Source of the DNA: Thiomicrorhabdus sp965603495
GTDB lineage: Bacteria; Pseudomonadota; Gammaproteobacteria; Thiomicrospirales; Thiomicrospiraceae
Assembly: GCA_965603495.1 (NCBI GenBank)
Contig: CBFDDF010000012.1
Span: 4,252-68,251 of the forward strand
Length of the DNA stretch: 64,000 nucleotides
Direction: 5' to 3'
Shown here: positions 52,737 through 61,185 of the stretch, piece after piece
Layout: each line of letters opens with the position of its first letter
Position numbering within the stretch: the first letter of the stretch is position 1
Notes under the pieces: model-generated
What the model was told of the DNA's origin: nothing
The model's input: only the letters and a program-made list of their open reading frames with translations
The model's database searches: none
Translations under genes and position numbers: made by a program

Positions 52737-53945
52737 TTACTTGCGTCTTTTAGCTGCTGTTTTCAAGCGTAGTGCATTCAGTTTAATAAAACCTTCAGCA
52801 TCTTTATGATCGTAAGCGCCGCCATCTTCTTCAAAAGTGGCAATCGCTTCATCAAATAAGCTGTATTCAGAAGTACGGCCAACTACTGTAATCGTACCTT
52901 TATATAATTTAACACGGACATTACCCGTCACGAACTCTTGCGATTTATCGATCATCGCTTGTAACATTTCACGCTCCGGCGCAAACCAGAAACCGTTGTA
53001 AATCATCTCAGCATACTTAGGCATTAACTCATCTTTAAGATGCGCTGCATTACGGTCTAACGTTAAAGATTCCATCGCACGATGCGCTTTAAGCATAATG
53101 GTTCCAGCTGGTGTTTCATAACAACCACGCGCCTTCATGCCGACAAAACGGTTTTCAACAATGTCATCACGACCAATACCGTTCGCGCCACCGACTTTAT
53201 TTAAATATTCCATGACCGTTGCAGGAGACATGGCTTCACCGTTAATCGCACAGATATCACCTTTTTCGAAACCAATATCGAGGTAGGTTACTTTATCTGG
53301 TGCATTTTCAGGAGAAACTGTCCATAACCACATATCTTCTTCCGGCTCGTTCGCAGGATCTTCGATGATGCCGCCTTCGTAAGAGATGTGTAATAAGTTA
53401 GCATCCATTGAGTAAGGAGATTTTTGACCTTTTTTCTTCTCAACCACAATACCATGCTCTTCAGCATAGGCCATCAGCTTTTCACGAGACAGCAAATCCC
53501 ACTCACGCCAAGGCGCAATCACTTTAACATCCGGCATTAATGCATACGCATTTAGCTCAAAACGTACCTGGTCATTACCTTTACCCGTGGCACCATGAGA
53601 AATAGCATCTGCACCAACTGCCTGTGCAATTTCGACTAAACGCTTAGAAATTAAAGGACGTGCAATCGATGTGCCTAAACGATACTCGCCTTCATAGATT
53701 GCATTAGCACGCATCATGGGGAAAACGAAATCTTTAGCGAACTCTTCACGTAGGTCTTCAATATAAATTTCTTTAATGCCCATCGCCGCAGCTTTAGCAC
53801 GTGCCGGCTCAACTTCTTCACCTTGACCAATATCTGCGGTGAAAGTAACGACTTCGCAGTTATATTCATCTTGTAACCACTTAACAATAATTGAAGTATC
53901 CAGGCCACCTGAATAAGCTAAAACGACTTTTTTAATATCAGACAT
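52737..53945 (-). CDS. argG: ArgG, argininosuccinate synthase
   Basis: Condenses citrulline and aspartate with ATP in arginine synthesis. The N-terminal ATP motif AYSGGLDTSII and GKGNDQVRFE, SPYSMDANLLHISYEGG and CYETPAGTIM are typical; 402 residues is the usual size. Monocistronic between two terminator/promoter regions. A minus-strand TATAAT at 53987-53982 is a likely -10, about 37 nt before the ATG. Confidence 0.96.
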   Translation of the reverse strand: MSDIKKVVLAYSGGLDTSIIVKWLQDEYNCEVVTFTADIGQGEEVEPARAKAAAMGIKEIYIEDLREEFAKDFVFPMMRANAIYEGEYRLGTSIARPLISKRLVEIAQAVGADAISHGATGKGNDQVRFELNAYALMPDVKVIAPWREWDLLSREKLMAYAEEHGIVVEKKKGQKSPYSMDANLLHISYEGGIIEDPANEPEEDMWLWTVSPENAPDKVTYLDIGFEKGDICAINGEAMSPATVMEYLNKVGGANGIGRDDIVENRFVGMKARGCYETPAGTIMLKAHRAMESLTLDRNAAHLKDELMPKYAEMIYNGFWFAPEREMLQAMIDKSQEFVTGNVRVKLYKGTITVVGRTSEYSLFDEAIATFEEDGGAYDHKDAEGFIKLNALRLKTAAKRRK

Positions 53946-54118
53946 GATTCTTTTCCTTTCTGAATTCGATTAATTGCGCAAATTATACATTAAATTTGTG
54001 GGCAACTACATTCAATTAGCGGGATATAAGCAATGAAAACAGCTGTTTCGTCTTGACTAACTTCAAAGCTTTTCAGTCACCATTTGATGGTAAACAGCAT
54101 GACCTGTTATAGCTACTT

Positions 54119-54146
54119 TTGTACTGTTAAAAAAATCAAATACAAT
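54119..54146 (+). promoter_or_regulatory. Predicted promoter of psd
   Basis: TTGTAC at 54119-54124, 16 bp, TACAAT at 54141-54146. The start near 54153 leaves a leader of about 160 nt. The rest of the 370-bp gap between argG and psd shows only the elements listed separately. Confidence 0.5.
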
Positions 54147-54238
54147 AATGTTAAGAACATTCGAAAACGCCTTAAATTCATGAACTTACTACAACACCCT
54201 ATATCTCCACTATATTTGATCTCTTTTATTTAATTGAT

Positions 54239-54306
54239 GGGAGGTTGTTTTATGTTTTAAAATGCCTATATTACAACTAACAAAACTATTGCAAAGAAAT
54301 AGGCAT
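54239..54306 (+). promoter_or_regulatory. psd leader with a two-codon reading frame and an inverted repeat
   Basis: GGGAGG (54239-54244) stands 7 nt before ATG TTT TAA (54252-54260). An 8-bp inverted repeat, ATGCCTAT (54262-54269) and ATAGGCAT (54299-54306), follows and ends 10 nt before the psd ATG. It could sequester the psd start region; a role is speculative. Confidence 0.35.
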
Positions 54307-54316
54307 CTACCCAAAC

Positions 54317-55216
54317 ATGACAAAATTATTCGACTTCTTCAAAGTCACTCCTCAGTACTTCATTCCGAAACATTTATTGTCTGCAATGATGCACTGGTTT
54401 ATGCAAGTGGAAACTCCTTGGATCAAAAATGGCGTTATTAAGCTACTGACAAAAATTTACGGCATTAATATCAGTGAAGCCTCCGATGAAGACATTAATA
54501 ACTACCCGCACTTCAATGCTTTCTTTACTCGTGCACTTAAGCCAGAAGCTCGCCCCGTAGACACCAATGAAAATTGCTGGGTGAGCCCTGTGGATGGTTT
54601 GATTAGCCAGTCAACGCCTATTGAAGGTAATAAAATAATTCAGGCAAAGTGCCACCATTACACGATAGAAGCCTTAGTGGGTGGAGACATTGAATACGCC
54701 AAAACGTTACGTAATGGCGATGCAGCGGTCATTTATCTGTCACCGAAAGATTATCACCGTATTCATATGCCGGTTACGGCTAAATTATTATCGATGACCT
54801 ACGTGCCTGGTGACCTGTTTGCCGTTAATCCCGCCACTGTACGTAATATCGAAGGATTATTCGCTAGAAATGAACGTTTGGTGATCCGTTTTGAAAGTGA
54901 CCACGGCCCTTTCTGCTTGATCATGGTCGGGGCGATTTTTGTCGGTAGCATGGAAACGGTTTGGCAAGGTAAAATTACCCCAGAGTATTCTCCAACCATT
55001 CAACACTGGGATTACGCTGAACAAAACTTAAGATTCGAAAAAGCGGAAGAAATTGGCCGTTTCAACATGGGTTCTACCGTGGTTTTATTGACTCCAGATG
55101 GCCAATTACCTGAATTAGGAAAAATAAGCATTAACACCCCTATTCAAATGGGGCAGCATCTGGCAGACTATCCAACAATAGAAATCAATCACTCTGATTC
55201 AGAAACTACAGCTTAA
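54317..55216 (+). CDS. psd: Psd, phosphatidylserine decarboxylase (proenzyme)
   Basis: Makes phosphatidylethanolamine at the inner membrane. The proenzyme cleaves itself to create a pyruvoyl cofactor; the GST cleavage site is seen in RFNMGSTVVLL. Other family segments are FFTRALKPEARP, SPVDG, YLSPKDYHRIHMP and GAIFVGSMETV. The 299 residues are normal. No visible ribosome site of strength before the ATG, consistent with controlled translation. glnB follows 36 nt later. Confidence 0.95.
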   Translation: MTKLFDFFKVTPQYFIPKHLLSAMMHWFMQVETPWIKNGVIKLLTKIYGINISEASDEDINNYPHFNAFFTRALKPEARPVDTNENCWVSPVDGLISQSTPIEGNKIIQAKCHHYTIEALVGGDIEYAKTLRNGDAAVIYLSPKDYHRIHMPVTAKLLSMTYVPGDLFAVNPATVRNIEGLFARNERLVIRFESDHGPFCLIMVGAIFVGSMETVWQGKITPEYSPTIQHWDYAEQNLRFEKAEEIGRFNMGSTVVLLTPDGQLPELGKISINTPIQMGQHLADYPTIEINHSDSETTA

Positions 55217-55252
55217 ACAACACACTCAAACTACTCGTTTTAAGGAAGTCAC

Positions 55253-55591
55253 ATGAAATTAATTACAGCGGTTATCAAACCTTTTAAATTAGACGATGTT
55301 CGTGATGCTTTACATGAAATTGGCATTCACGGCATGACCGTCACTGAAGTGAAAGGTTACGGGCGCCAAAAAGGTCATACTGAAATGTATCGTGGTGCTG
55401 AGTATGTGGTTGATTTTCTGCCTAAGTTGAAGTTAGAGATTGCGGTTTCTGCAGAAGTTGCTGAATCTGCCATTGAATCAATCATTGGTGCGGCTCAAAC
55501 TGGCAAGATTGGCGATGGTAAAATATTTGTGACCAATATCGAACAAACGATCCGTATTCGTACCTCAGAAACAGGTCAAGAAGCACTTTAA
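55253..55591 (+). CDS. glnB: GlnB, PII nitrogen regulatory protein
   Basis: Trimeric signal protein that reports glutamine and 2-oxoglutarate. Tyr51 in MYRGAEYVVDF is the uridylylation site; the T-loop, the GKIGDGKIFV motif and 112 residues are all standard. It follows psd by 36 nt with an AAGGAAG site. ntrB and ntrC, which PII controls, lie 2.5-4 kb downstream on the other strand. No amtB is adjacent, so GlnB is a better name than GlnK. Confidence 0.95.
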   Translation: MKLITAVIKPFKLDDVRDALHEIGIHGMTVTEVKGYGRQKGHTEMYRGAEYVVDFLPKLKLEIAVSAEVAESAIESIIGAAQTGKIGDGKIFVTNIEQTIRIRTSETGQEAL

Positions 55592-55626
55592 CAAGATAGC
55601 TTTTTGTGTGCATTGGTTAAACGACT

Positions 55627-55667
55627 AAAAAACGCCGTTAAAACAATCTGTTTTAACGGCGTTTTTT
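55627..55667. terminator. Terminator after glnB
   Basis: Long stem AACGCCGTTAAAAC / GTTTTAACGGCGTT with a 5-6 nt loop, A and T runs on both sides. Confidence 0.9.
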
Positions 55668-55715
55668 ATAGCTTATCTTTAGAAGGATTGAGTAGAAAGA
55701 TTGTAAACAGAAAAT

Positions 55716-56486
55716 CTATAAAGTAGAAACCCCCACCAAGTTCTTTTGACTTTTTGAATGATCTTTTTCACCTAAAGGCATCACCTCCCACTCCCAATGA
55801 ATGTCCGTTTTAGGTTGTTCCACATCCCACCAAGGATCAAAGCGATCCAACTCAATACCTTGCGAATCAAACTCTATATCCAATCGGTCTGCGATTAAAC
55901 AGACCTCTCCACTAAACTGCTTTAGATAGCTAAGATGTGCAAAAATCAGTTGCTTACCAACAATATCTGCTTCAGATTCAGACAAACGGTGCTCATCCAT
56001 TAACCACCTCACCGGAATGAGCGGTAACTGGGTAATCAGGTTCAATGAGACGACTAAATCAATCGAACGATCATTTAACCAACTGGATGGTGACTGTACC
56101 AATGTTTGACCTTGTTGAAGCCACTTTAGGGTTTCTGTTACATCATGCTCAATCAGCTGGACATTACTGTAATTTGAAGCGACACGACGTGCCGGCTTTA
56201 AAAACACCAAATCCACTAATATAACCTTGGAAAATTGCGAGGAGAGGTAGCTTAAGGGAATATCTTTTAACGAGCCTGCACCAAAAACCAATACGGTACG
56301 CTTTTGAACGGCTCTTAAAGTGGCTGCCACGATGGCCTCTTTACACTTTAAATAGTGTGCATCCCACTGCCGGTGACAACGTTGAGCTCGAGCGCCCATT
56401 GCAATGGCTTCTTTTAAAAATCCCATCTCTTTTGCAACTGGCAATTCTGTTGGCGTCACAATATATTGCCAAAATTCTTTAATCAT
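55716..56486 (-). CDS. Methyltransferase-like protein of unknown function
   Basis: A 256-residue soluble protein. The segment VLVFGAGSLKDIPLSYL, then VILVDLVFLKPARR and LIEHDVTET, follows the order of motifs I, II and III of class I SAM-dependent methyltransferases; IDLVVSLNLITQLPLIP would be motif IV. The N-terminal 60 residues (AMGARAQRCHRQWDAHYLKCKEAI) are a separate helical part. I do not recognise a named family. It lies alone between glnB (converging) and ntrC; a 23-bp palindrome is upstream. Confidence 0.6.
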   Translation of the reverse strand: MIKEFWQYIVTPTELPVAKEMGFLKEAIAMGARAQRCHRQWDAHYLKCKEAIVAATLRAVQKRTVLVFGAGSLKDIPLSYLSSQFSKVILVDLVFLKPARRVASNYSNVQLIEHDVTETLKWLQQGQTLVQSPSSWLNDRSIDLVVSLNLITQLPLIPVRWLMDEHRLSESEADIVGKQLIFAHLSYLKQFSGEVCLIADRLDIEFDSQGIELDRFDPWWDVEQPKTDIHWEWEVMPLGEKDHSKSQKNLVGVSTL

Positions 56487-56612
56487 TAAAATCTGTCCTA
56501 CATTGTTTTTTCTGATTGGATATTTTTGCCCTAGTTACAAGTCGCTGGGCTAATTAAATCCTCCCCTAATTAACACACACTTAATCACTAAAAAATAACG
56601 GATTTTAGATGA

Positions 56613-56635
56613 GATTAATTCACTGTGAATTAATC
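56613..56635. promoter_or_regulatory. Perfect 23-bp palindrome upstream of the methyltransferase-like gene
   Basis: GATTAATTCAC-T-GTGAATTAATC, an 11-bp inverted repeat around one base. A one-base loop and no T run argue against a terminator; an operator for a dimeric regulator is more likely. It lies 43 bp after the ntrC stop and about 130 bp before the next start. Confidence 0.5.
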
Positions 56636-56677
56636 CTACAAAATCATTTATGCTAGCTAAAAAGCTTTCACGATTAA

Positions 56678-58111
56678 CTAATCGTCGAACCCAAGCGACT
56701 GGATTTTACGCGTTAGAGTATTACGTCCCCAACCCAATAAAACGGCCGCTTTTTGACGATGATTTTGACTGGCTTTAAGCGCGGCTTCGATTAACACTTT
56801 TTCAAACATAGGTTCAGCAGTAGTATGCAAGCCTTCACGCCCTGTAATCAAGAAAGAATCCGCCCATTGTTGTAATGGAGCCTCCCATTGATCGGTCGCG
56901 CCATCCAAAGGCATGGAAGCCATCGGAGTTTGTAATTCCAGAGGTAAATCCTCAATATAGACTGTTTTATCGGGTGCCATAATCGTTAACCAAGTACAGA
57001 GGCTTTTAAGCTGCCTAACGTTTCCAGGCCAAGGTAGCGTCGATAAAAACTTCTCAACCTTCGGACTTAAGACTTTTTCTTCCAGACCTAACGCTTTGGC
57101 TTCCAGTTCCATGTAAAAACGAAGTAGCAAAGGTACATCTTCGCGGCGCTCACGTAAGGCTGGAACTTTGATGCGAATGACATTTAAGCGGTAGAGTAAA
57201 TCTTCACGGAAACGCCCTTCTCTCACCAGCTCTTCCATATTTTGGTGAGTCGCCGCCACAATACGTACATTGGTTGAAACAGGATTTCTACCACCGACTC
57301 GATAAAAACTTCCATCATTTAAGACCCTTAAAAGACGGGTCTGTAGATCAACTGGCATATCACCAATCTCATCTAAAAATAGGGTTCCGCCATCTGCCTC
57401 TTCAAATCGTCCGATACGTTGCGAATGCGCCCCAGTAAAGGACCCCTTCTCATGACCAAACAATTCAGACTCTAGCAAATCTCTTGGAATCGCGGCTGTA
57501 TTTAAAGCCACAAATGGACCGTCGGCGCGTGGGCTGAGTTCATGTAAGGCCTGCGCCACCAACTCCTTACCCGTCCCCGTTTCGCCATTGATTAACACAG
57601 TGACATCTAATTGCGAAATACGCCCTAAAATACGGAAAACTTCTTGCATCGCAGGCGCAGCACCAATAATATTCAAAGGCTGCTTACTGGATTTAGCCGC
57701 CCGTTTGGGTTTAGAAGCGCCGCCTGATAAATGGCGTTTGACGGCACGATCTATTAACGAGATTGCTTCATCAATATCAAAAGGCTTAGGTAGATATTCA
57801 AAAGCCTTACTTTGGAAGGACTTAACCGCAGTATTCAGATCGGAATGCGCCGTCATGATAATGACTGGAATTTTGGCATCTTTTTCATGAATCGCTTCCA
57901 TAAACGTCAAACCATCCATGCCAGGCATACGCACGTCACTGAGTACCGCTACCGGAGGGAATTCATCAAACGCCTTTAAAGCCATCAAAGGTGAATCATA
58001 AACCTTCACTAAATAAGGCTTATCTTCAAGCGCGGCTTCTAAGACCCAACGAATCGAGGCATCATCATCGACAATCCATACAATTGGATTCATTTCTTGT
58101 GCTTCACTCAT
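56678..58111 (-). CDS. ntrC: NtrC, sigma-54-dependent nitrogen response regulator
   Basis: Enhancer-binding activator of nitrogen-limitation genes. Receiver domain with the phospho-acceptor Asp59 (LSDVRMPGMDG), AAA+ domain with GETGTGKE and DEIGDMP, and a C-terminal Fis-type helix-turn-helix (KASQNHRQKAAVLLGWGRNTLTRKI). The sigma-54 contact motif reads GSFTGA instead of the common GAFTGA. It follows ntrB by 5 nt. Length 477 is normal. Confidence 0.94.
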   Translation of the reverse strand: MSEAQEMNPIVWIVDDDASIRWVLEAALEDKPYLVKVYDSPLMALKAFDEFPPVAVLSDVRMPGMDGLTFMEAIHEKDAKIPVIIMTAHSDLNTAVKSFQSKAFEYLPKPFDIDEAISLIDRAVKRHLSGGASKPKRAAKSSKQPLNIIGAAPAMQEVFRILGRISQLDVTVLINGETGTGKELVAQALHELSPRADGPFVALNTAAIPRDLLESELFGHEKGSFTGAHSQRIGRFEEADGGTLFLDEIGDMPVDLQTRLLRVLNDGSFYRVGGRNPVSTNVRIVAATHQNMEELVREGRFREDLLYRLNVIRIKVPALRERREDVPLLLRFYMELEAKALGLEEKVLSPKVEKFLSTLPWPGNVRQLKSLCTWLTIMAPDKTVYIEDLPLELQTPMASMPLDGATDQWEAPLQQWADSFLITGREGLHTTAEPMFEKVLIEAALKASQNHRQKAAVLLGWGRNTLTRKIQSLGFDD

Positions 58112-58116
58112 GCTTT

Positions 58117-59190
58117 TTATTCCTTTTGTTTCAATGGCAAATAGACATTGAATACCGTTTGTCCTGGTTTACTTTCTGCCACAATCAAACCATCATGTTT
58201 ACGCAGAACGTTTTGCGATACCGGCAAGCCCAGCCCTGTTCCCTGCTCTTTACTGCTGACCATTGGGTAGAAGATAGAATCAAATACTGAATCTGGAATG
58301 CCCTCACCTTCATCCATAATACTGATGACCGCCACCAGTGGGTAAGTTTGCGTTCCGAGCGTAAACTTATGCTCAACACGGGTTTTTATGGTTAAAAATC
58401 CACCATGTTTTTCCATCGCTTGCAGTGCATTTTTCATCAAGTTGAGTAGCGCTTGCACCATCGCCTCAAAATCCATCAATATATCAGGAATACTCGGATC
58501 ATAATCGAGCTTGATATAGACATTTTGCGGTTTTTCACCCTGGATAATCTGCAATACATAGCGGATCAGTTCATGAATATTATGCAGTTCTTTTGGACCA
58601 CTGCTTCTAGGCCCCAGCATACTGTCAACGAGATTCGTTAAACGTAAAACCTCTTTGGAGATTATCTCCAAGAATGCCAAATCTCTATCCCCAGGTTGGT
58701 GACGTTTTTGTAATAACTGAGTCGCGCCTAAAATACCTGCTAAAGGATTCTTTACCTCATGAGCCAAAGTTTTAACCAAGACATTACCCGCCTCGTATTG
58801 ATGCCAGCGCTCATCCTCTTCAACAATGCGGTGATGGCGCTCGGTATTATAAATTTCAAATAACCAGCCTTTCTGGCCATTCAGCTCATAAGGAGAGATA
58901 GTGCAACTCACACGTATGCTATTAAGGTCGGGTAACTCAATTGTATACTCGTGAATGGTGACCCTCTTTTCCGATGCTTGCTGAAGATCACTGAGCAGGC
59001 CTGGCAATAAAGTCGACCACTTCATACCTTGCACTCTGCTTTGACTCATTTGAAACAGTTCACCCGCAGCAACATTCAGGTAACGCACCGTTTCAGTATC
59101 ATCTACCCAAATAACAGACGTGACTAAACCATCAAATATCTCTTCGCAAAATTGACGCGGACGTTTTTCAACTTTTTTCATTTTCATCAC
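58117..59190 (-). CDS. ntrB: NtrB, nitrogen-regulation sensor kinase
   Basis: Cytoplasmic histidine kinase that phosphorylates NtrC under control of PII. A PAS domain (about 12-120) precedes the H-box LAHEVKNPLAGILGATQLL (phosphorylated His in HEVKNP) and the ATP-binding N, G1 and G2 boxes (LLNLMKNALQAM, DEGEGIP, GTGLGLPVS). No membrane segment. The start overlaps the end of the DtxR-type gene by 23 nt, so the three genes form one operon. The name glnL is equivalent. Confidence 0.94.
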   Translation of the reverse strand: MMKMKKVEKRPRQFCEEIFDGLVTSVIWVDDTETVRYLNVAAGELFQMSQSRVQGMKWSTLLPGLLSDLQQASEKRVTIHEYTIELPDLNSIRVSCTISPYELNGQKGWLFEIYNTERHHRIVEEDERWHQYEAGNVLVKTLAHEVKNPLAGILGATQLLQKRHQPGDRDLAFLEIISKEVLRLTNLVDSMLGPRSSGPKELHNIHELIRYVLQIIQGEKPQNVYIKLDYDPSIPDILMDFEAMVQALLNLMKNALQAMEKHGGFLTIKTRVEHKFTLGTQTYPLVAVISIMDEGEGIPDSVFDSIFYPMVSSKEQGTGLGLPVSQNVLRKHDGLIVAESKPGQTVFNVYLPLKQKE

Positions 59191-59845
59191 TCACCATTAA
59201 TGCCATCGCCAATCGATAATCGATAGCATGCAATTCAGATCCGTTTACCGCGACCAATAAAGGGCCATTCAGAGGAGCATTGTTGCGCACCTCAATTAGA
59301 ACCCCGGTCGTTAAGCCAATGGAAGCCAAATACCTTAACTCTTCTGGACTGCGATTTTTAATACGTTTAAGCCGAACTAGCACCCCGGGTTGCATCTCAT
59401 TCAAAGCAATCCAGTTTTGTTCAACCACGACACCATCAGCTGAAGGAATCGGGGCGCCATGTGGATCATGGGTGGGTTGACCCAAATCGTCCCACATATG
59501 ATTGGCTAACTTATCGGAAATTGAGTGCTCTAGCACTTCCGCTTCCGCATCGACCTCATCCCAGGAATAGCCTAATCGCTCCACCAAATACTGTTCTAGA
59601 ATGCGGTGCTTACGAACCATATTCAAGGCAATTTTACGCCCAGATTGCGTTAAACTGACACCATAATAAGGGGCATATTCAATATATCCTTTCTCAGAAA
59701 GTTTTCTAAGCATATTTGAAACAGAAGCCTGAGAAATAGACAACCTTTCTGCAATTGCAGAGGTTTGCACCCCTTTTTCAGACGGCGCTCTGTTTTCAAG
59801 CTTATAAATAATCTTAAGATAATCTTCTAAGGCTTTTGAAGCCAT
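59168..59845 (-). CDS. DtxR/MntR-family metal-dependent transcription regulator
   Basis: A 225-residue regulator with an N-terminal winged helix (TSAIAERLSISQASVSNMLRKLSEKGYI), the metal-binding and dimerisation region (AEVLEHSISDKL, GQPTHDPHGAPIP) and a C-terminal FeoA/SH3-like domain (PGVLVRLKRIKNRSPEELRYLASIGL). The length is that of full DtxR/IdeR, not the short MntR. It would sense iron or manganese. Being first in an operon with ntrBC is unusual and suggests linked metal and nitrogen control, which is inference. Confidence 0.88.
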   Translation of the reverse strand: MASKALEDYLKIIYKLENRAPSEKGVQTSAIAERLSISQASVSNMLRKLSEKGYIEYAPYYGVSLTQSGRKIALNMVRKHRILEQYLVERLGYSWDEVDAEAEVLEHSISDKLANHMWDDLGQPTHDPHGAPIPSADGVVVEQNWIALNEMQPGVLVRLKRIKNRSPEELRYLASIGLTTGVLIEVRNNAPLNGPLLVAVNGSELHAIDYRLAMALMVSDENEKS

Positions 59846-59879
59846 AACCCCTTCCTTTAAACTTTAGTAAAGGACTTAT

Positions 59880-60137
59880 TTACTTATCCAGACCCGTCAT
59901 CATTTCACGCACCACATCCGCATCAGGAAAAGTAAACAGATAGAGGATGACGAATATAACCATGAAAAAAATACGCGTCAGACTTTTAAACGGAATTCTT
60001 GGATGACTGATAATGACCAGTGCCAAACCCGACACAATACCACCACTGGCAGCCAATGTTGCAGCAAGCATGGCTAACAAAGCCCCAAAAGCCATCACAT
60101 AATAGTGCCAAGTAAACTTTGCTTTTTGCTCATTCAT
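59880..60137 (-). CDS. Small two/three-helix membrane protein, unknown
   Basis: An 85-residue protein with hydrophobic segments at about 12-44 and 52-70 (probably three short helices) and a charged C-terminal DADVVREMMTGLDK. No family is recognised. It ends 34 nt before the DtxR-type gene starts on the same strand and could be first in that operon; the ATG at 60137 has a weak AGGAATATT-like site. Real expression is likely because of position and composition, but function is unknown. Confidence 0.6.
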   Translation of the reverse strand: MNEQKAKFTWHYYVMAFGALLAMLAATLAASGGIVSGLALVIISHPRIPFKSLTRIFFMVIFVILYLFTFPDADVVREMMTGLDK

Positions 60138-60282
60138 TGCTAATATTCCTGTAATTCAAATTTAATCACTATTTTACAAGAAAAGTATTCCCAAAATACC
60201 CTATTTTCCATTTCAGGGTTCCATTTTGGTGCATTTTTATAACTTGTTGCAGTAGAGATATAGACTTAAAAAGAGGTTTGCT

Positions 60283-61050
60283 ATGAAAGATCCTATTATC
60301 GTTATCGGCTTAGGTGAATTAGGCAGTGTTTTTGCACGTGGTTTTTTACGCCTAGGCTATCCCGTTCAGGGACTTACACGCCAAATGGACAAACAGGCAC
60401 TTGCGGATCAAGTTCCTAACCCAACTGCAGTAATGATTTCCGTAGGTGAGGCCGACATCACCGAAGTACTCGCAACACTACCCAAACAATGGGCAGATAA
60501 AACGATCCTCATTCAAAATGAGCTGTTACCACGTGACTGGATTGCTGCCGAGATTAAAGATCCCACAGTTGTTTCGGTCTGGTTTGAAAAGAAAAAAGGC
60601 ATGGATAGCAAAGTCGTTCTGCCTTCTCCTGTGTATGGCCCAAATGCCAAATTGGTATTTGAGGCCTTAGCACAACTTGATTTACCAAGCTTTATTTTAG
60701 ATTCAGAAACCGAGTTAAGTTATGAATTGGTGCGCAAGAATCTTTATATTTTAACGACCAATATTGCAGGTTTAGAAGTCGGCGGAAATGTCGCTGAATT
60801 ATCAGAAAACCACGCCGAAGTTATGCAAGCTGTCGCCAACGATGTCTTAGACATTCAAGACTGGTTAACCAACAGCGCTAATGATAGAAGTCGTTTGATG
60901 GAAGGTTTACAAGAAGCTTTAAATGGTGACCCTCTACACGGCTGCATGGGACGCTCCGCAGCTGCTCGTTTAAAACGCGCCATCGGCTTTGCAGAACAAG
61001 CAGAGCTAGAAATCAGTACTTTAAAGCGCATCGCCAACAGTCATTTATAA
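60283..61050 (+). CDS. Rossmann-fold dehydrogenase-like protein, unknown
   Basis: A 255-residue soluble protein. IIVIGLGELGSVFARGF has the GxGxxG dinucleotide motif (residues 9-14) and an Arg after strand 2 (GLTRQMD) that favours NADP. The pattern resembles ketopantoate reductase or 6-phosphogluconate dehydrogenase-like proteins, with a helical C-terminal half (LYILTTNIAGLEVGGNVAEL, HGCMGRSAAARLKRAIGFAEQ), but no specific enzyme is recognised. The start at 60283 is 42 nt after an A-rich leader. Its stop codon lies inside a 34-bp perfect palindrome. Confidence 0.65.
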   Translation: MKDPIIVIGLGELGSVFARGFLRLGYPVQGLTRQMDKQALADQVPNPTAVMISVGEADITEVLATLPKQWADKTILIQNELLPRDWIAAEIKDPTVVSVWFEKKKGMDSKVVLPSPVYGPNAKLVFEALAQLDLPSFILDSETELSYELVRKNLYILTTNIAGLEVGGNVAELSENHAEVMQAVANDVLDIQDWLTNSANDRSRLMEGLQEALNGDPLHGCMGRSAAARLKRAIGFAEQAELEISTLKRIANSHL

Positions 61051-61076
61051 GTCACCAGGCCTGGTGACTTATAAAT
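61043..61076. repeat. Perfect 34-bp palindrome built around the iterated 12-mer (copy 9)
   Basis: Exact ACCAGGCCTGGT at 61054-61065, with eleven further symmetric bases on each side (ATTTATAAGTC / GACTTATAAAT). It includes the last codons and the TAA of the gene ending at 61050 and would form a long hairpin in its mRNA. Confidence 0.9.
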
Positions 61077-61098
61077 ATTTGCTTTAGAGCCAGCTATA

Positions 61099-61141
61099 AA
61101 AAAGCCCCCCTGTTTCAATCTGAAACAGGGGGGGCTTTTTT
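61099..61141. terminator. Bidirectional terminator with GC-rich stem
   Basis: AAAGCCCCCCTGTTTC pairs with GAAACAGGGGGGGCTTT (one extra G) around a short loop, with A and T runs. It lies 23 bp beyond the 34-bp palindrome and serves both converging genes. Confidence 0.9.
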
Positions 61142-61185
61142 ACATAACATTCAGAGTAAATCAGCAGAATTAACGGCGCTTTAAT

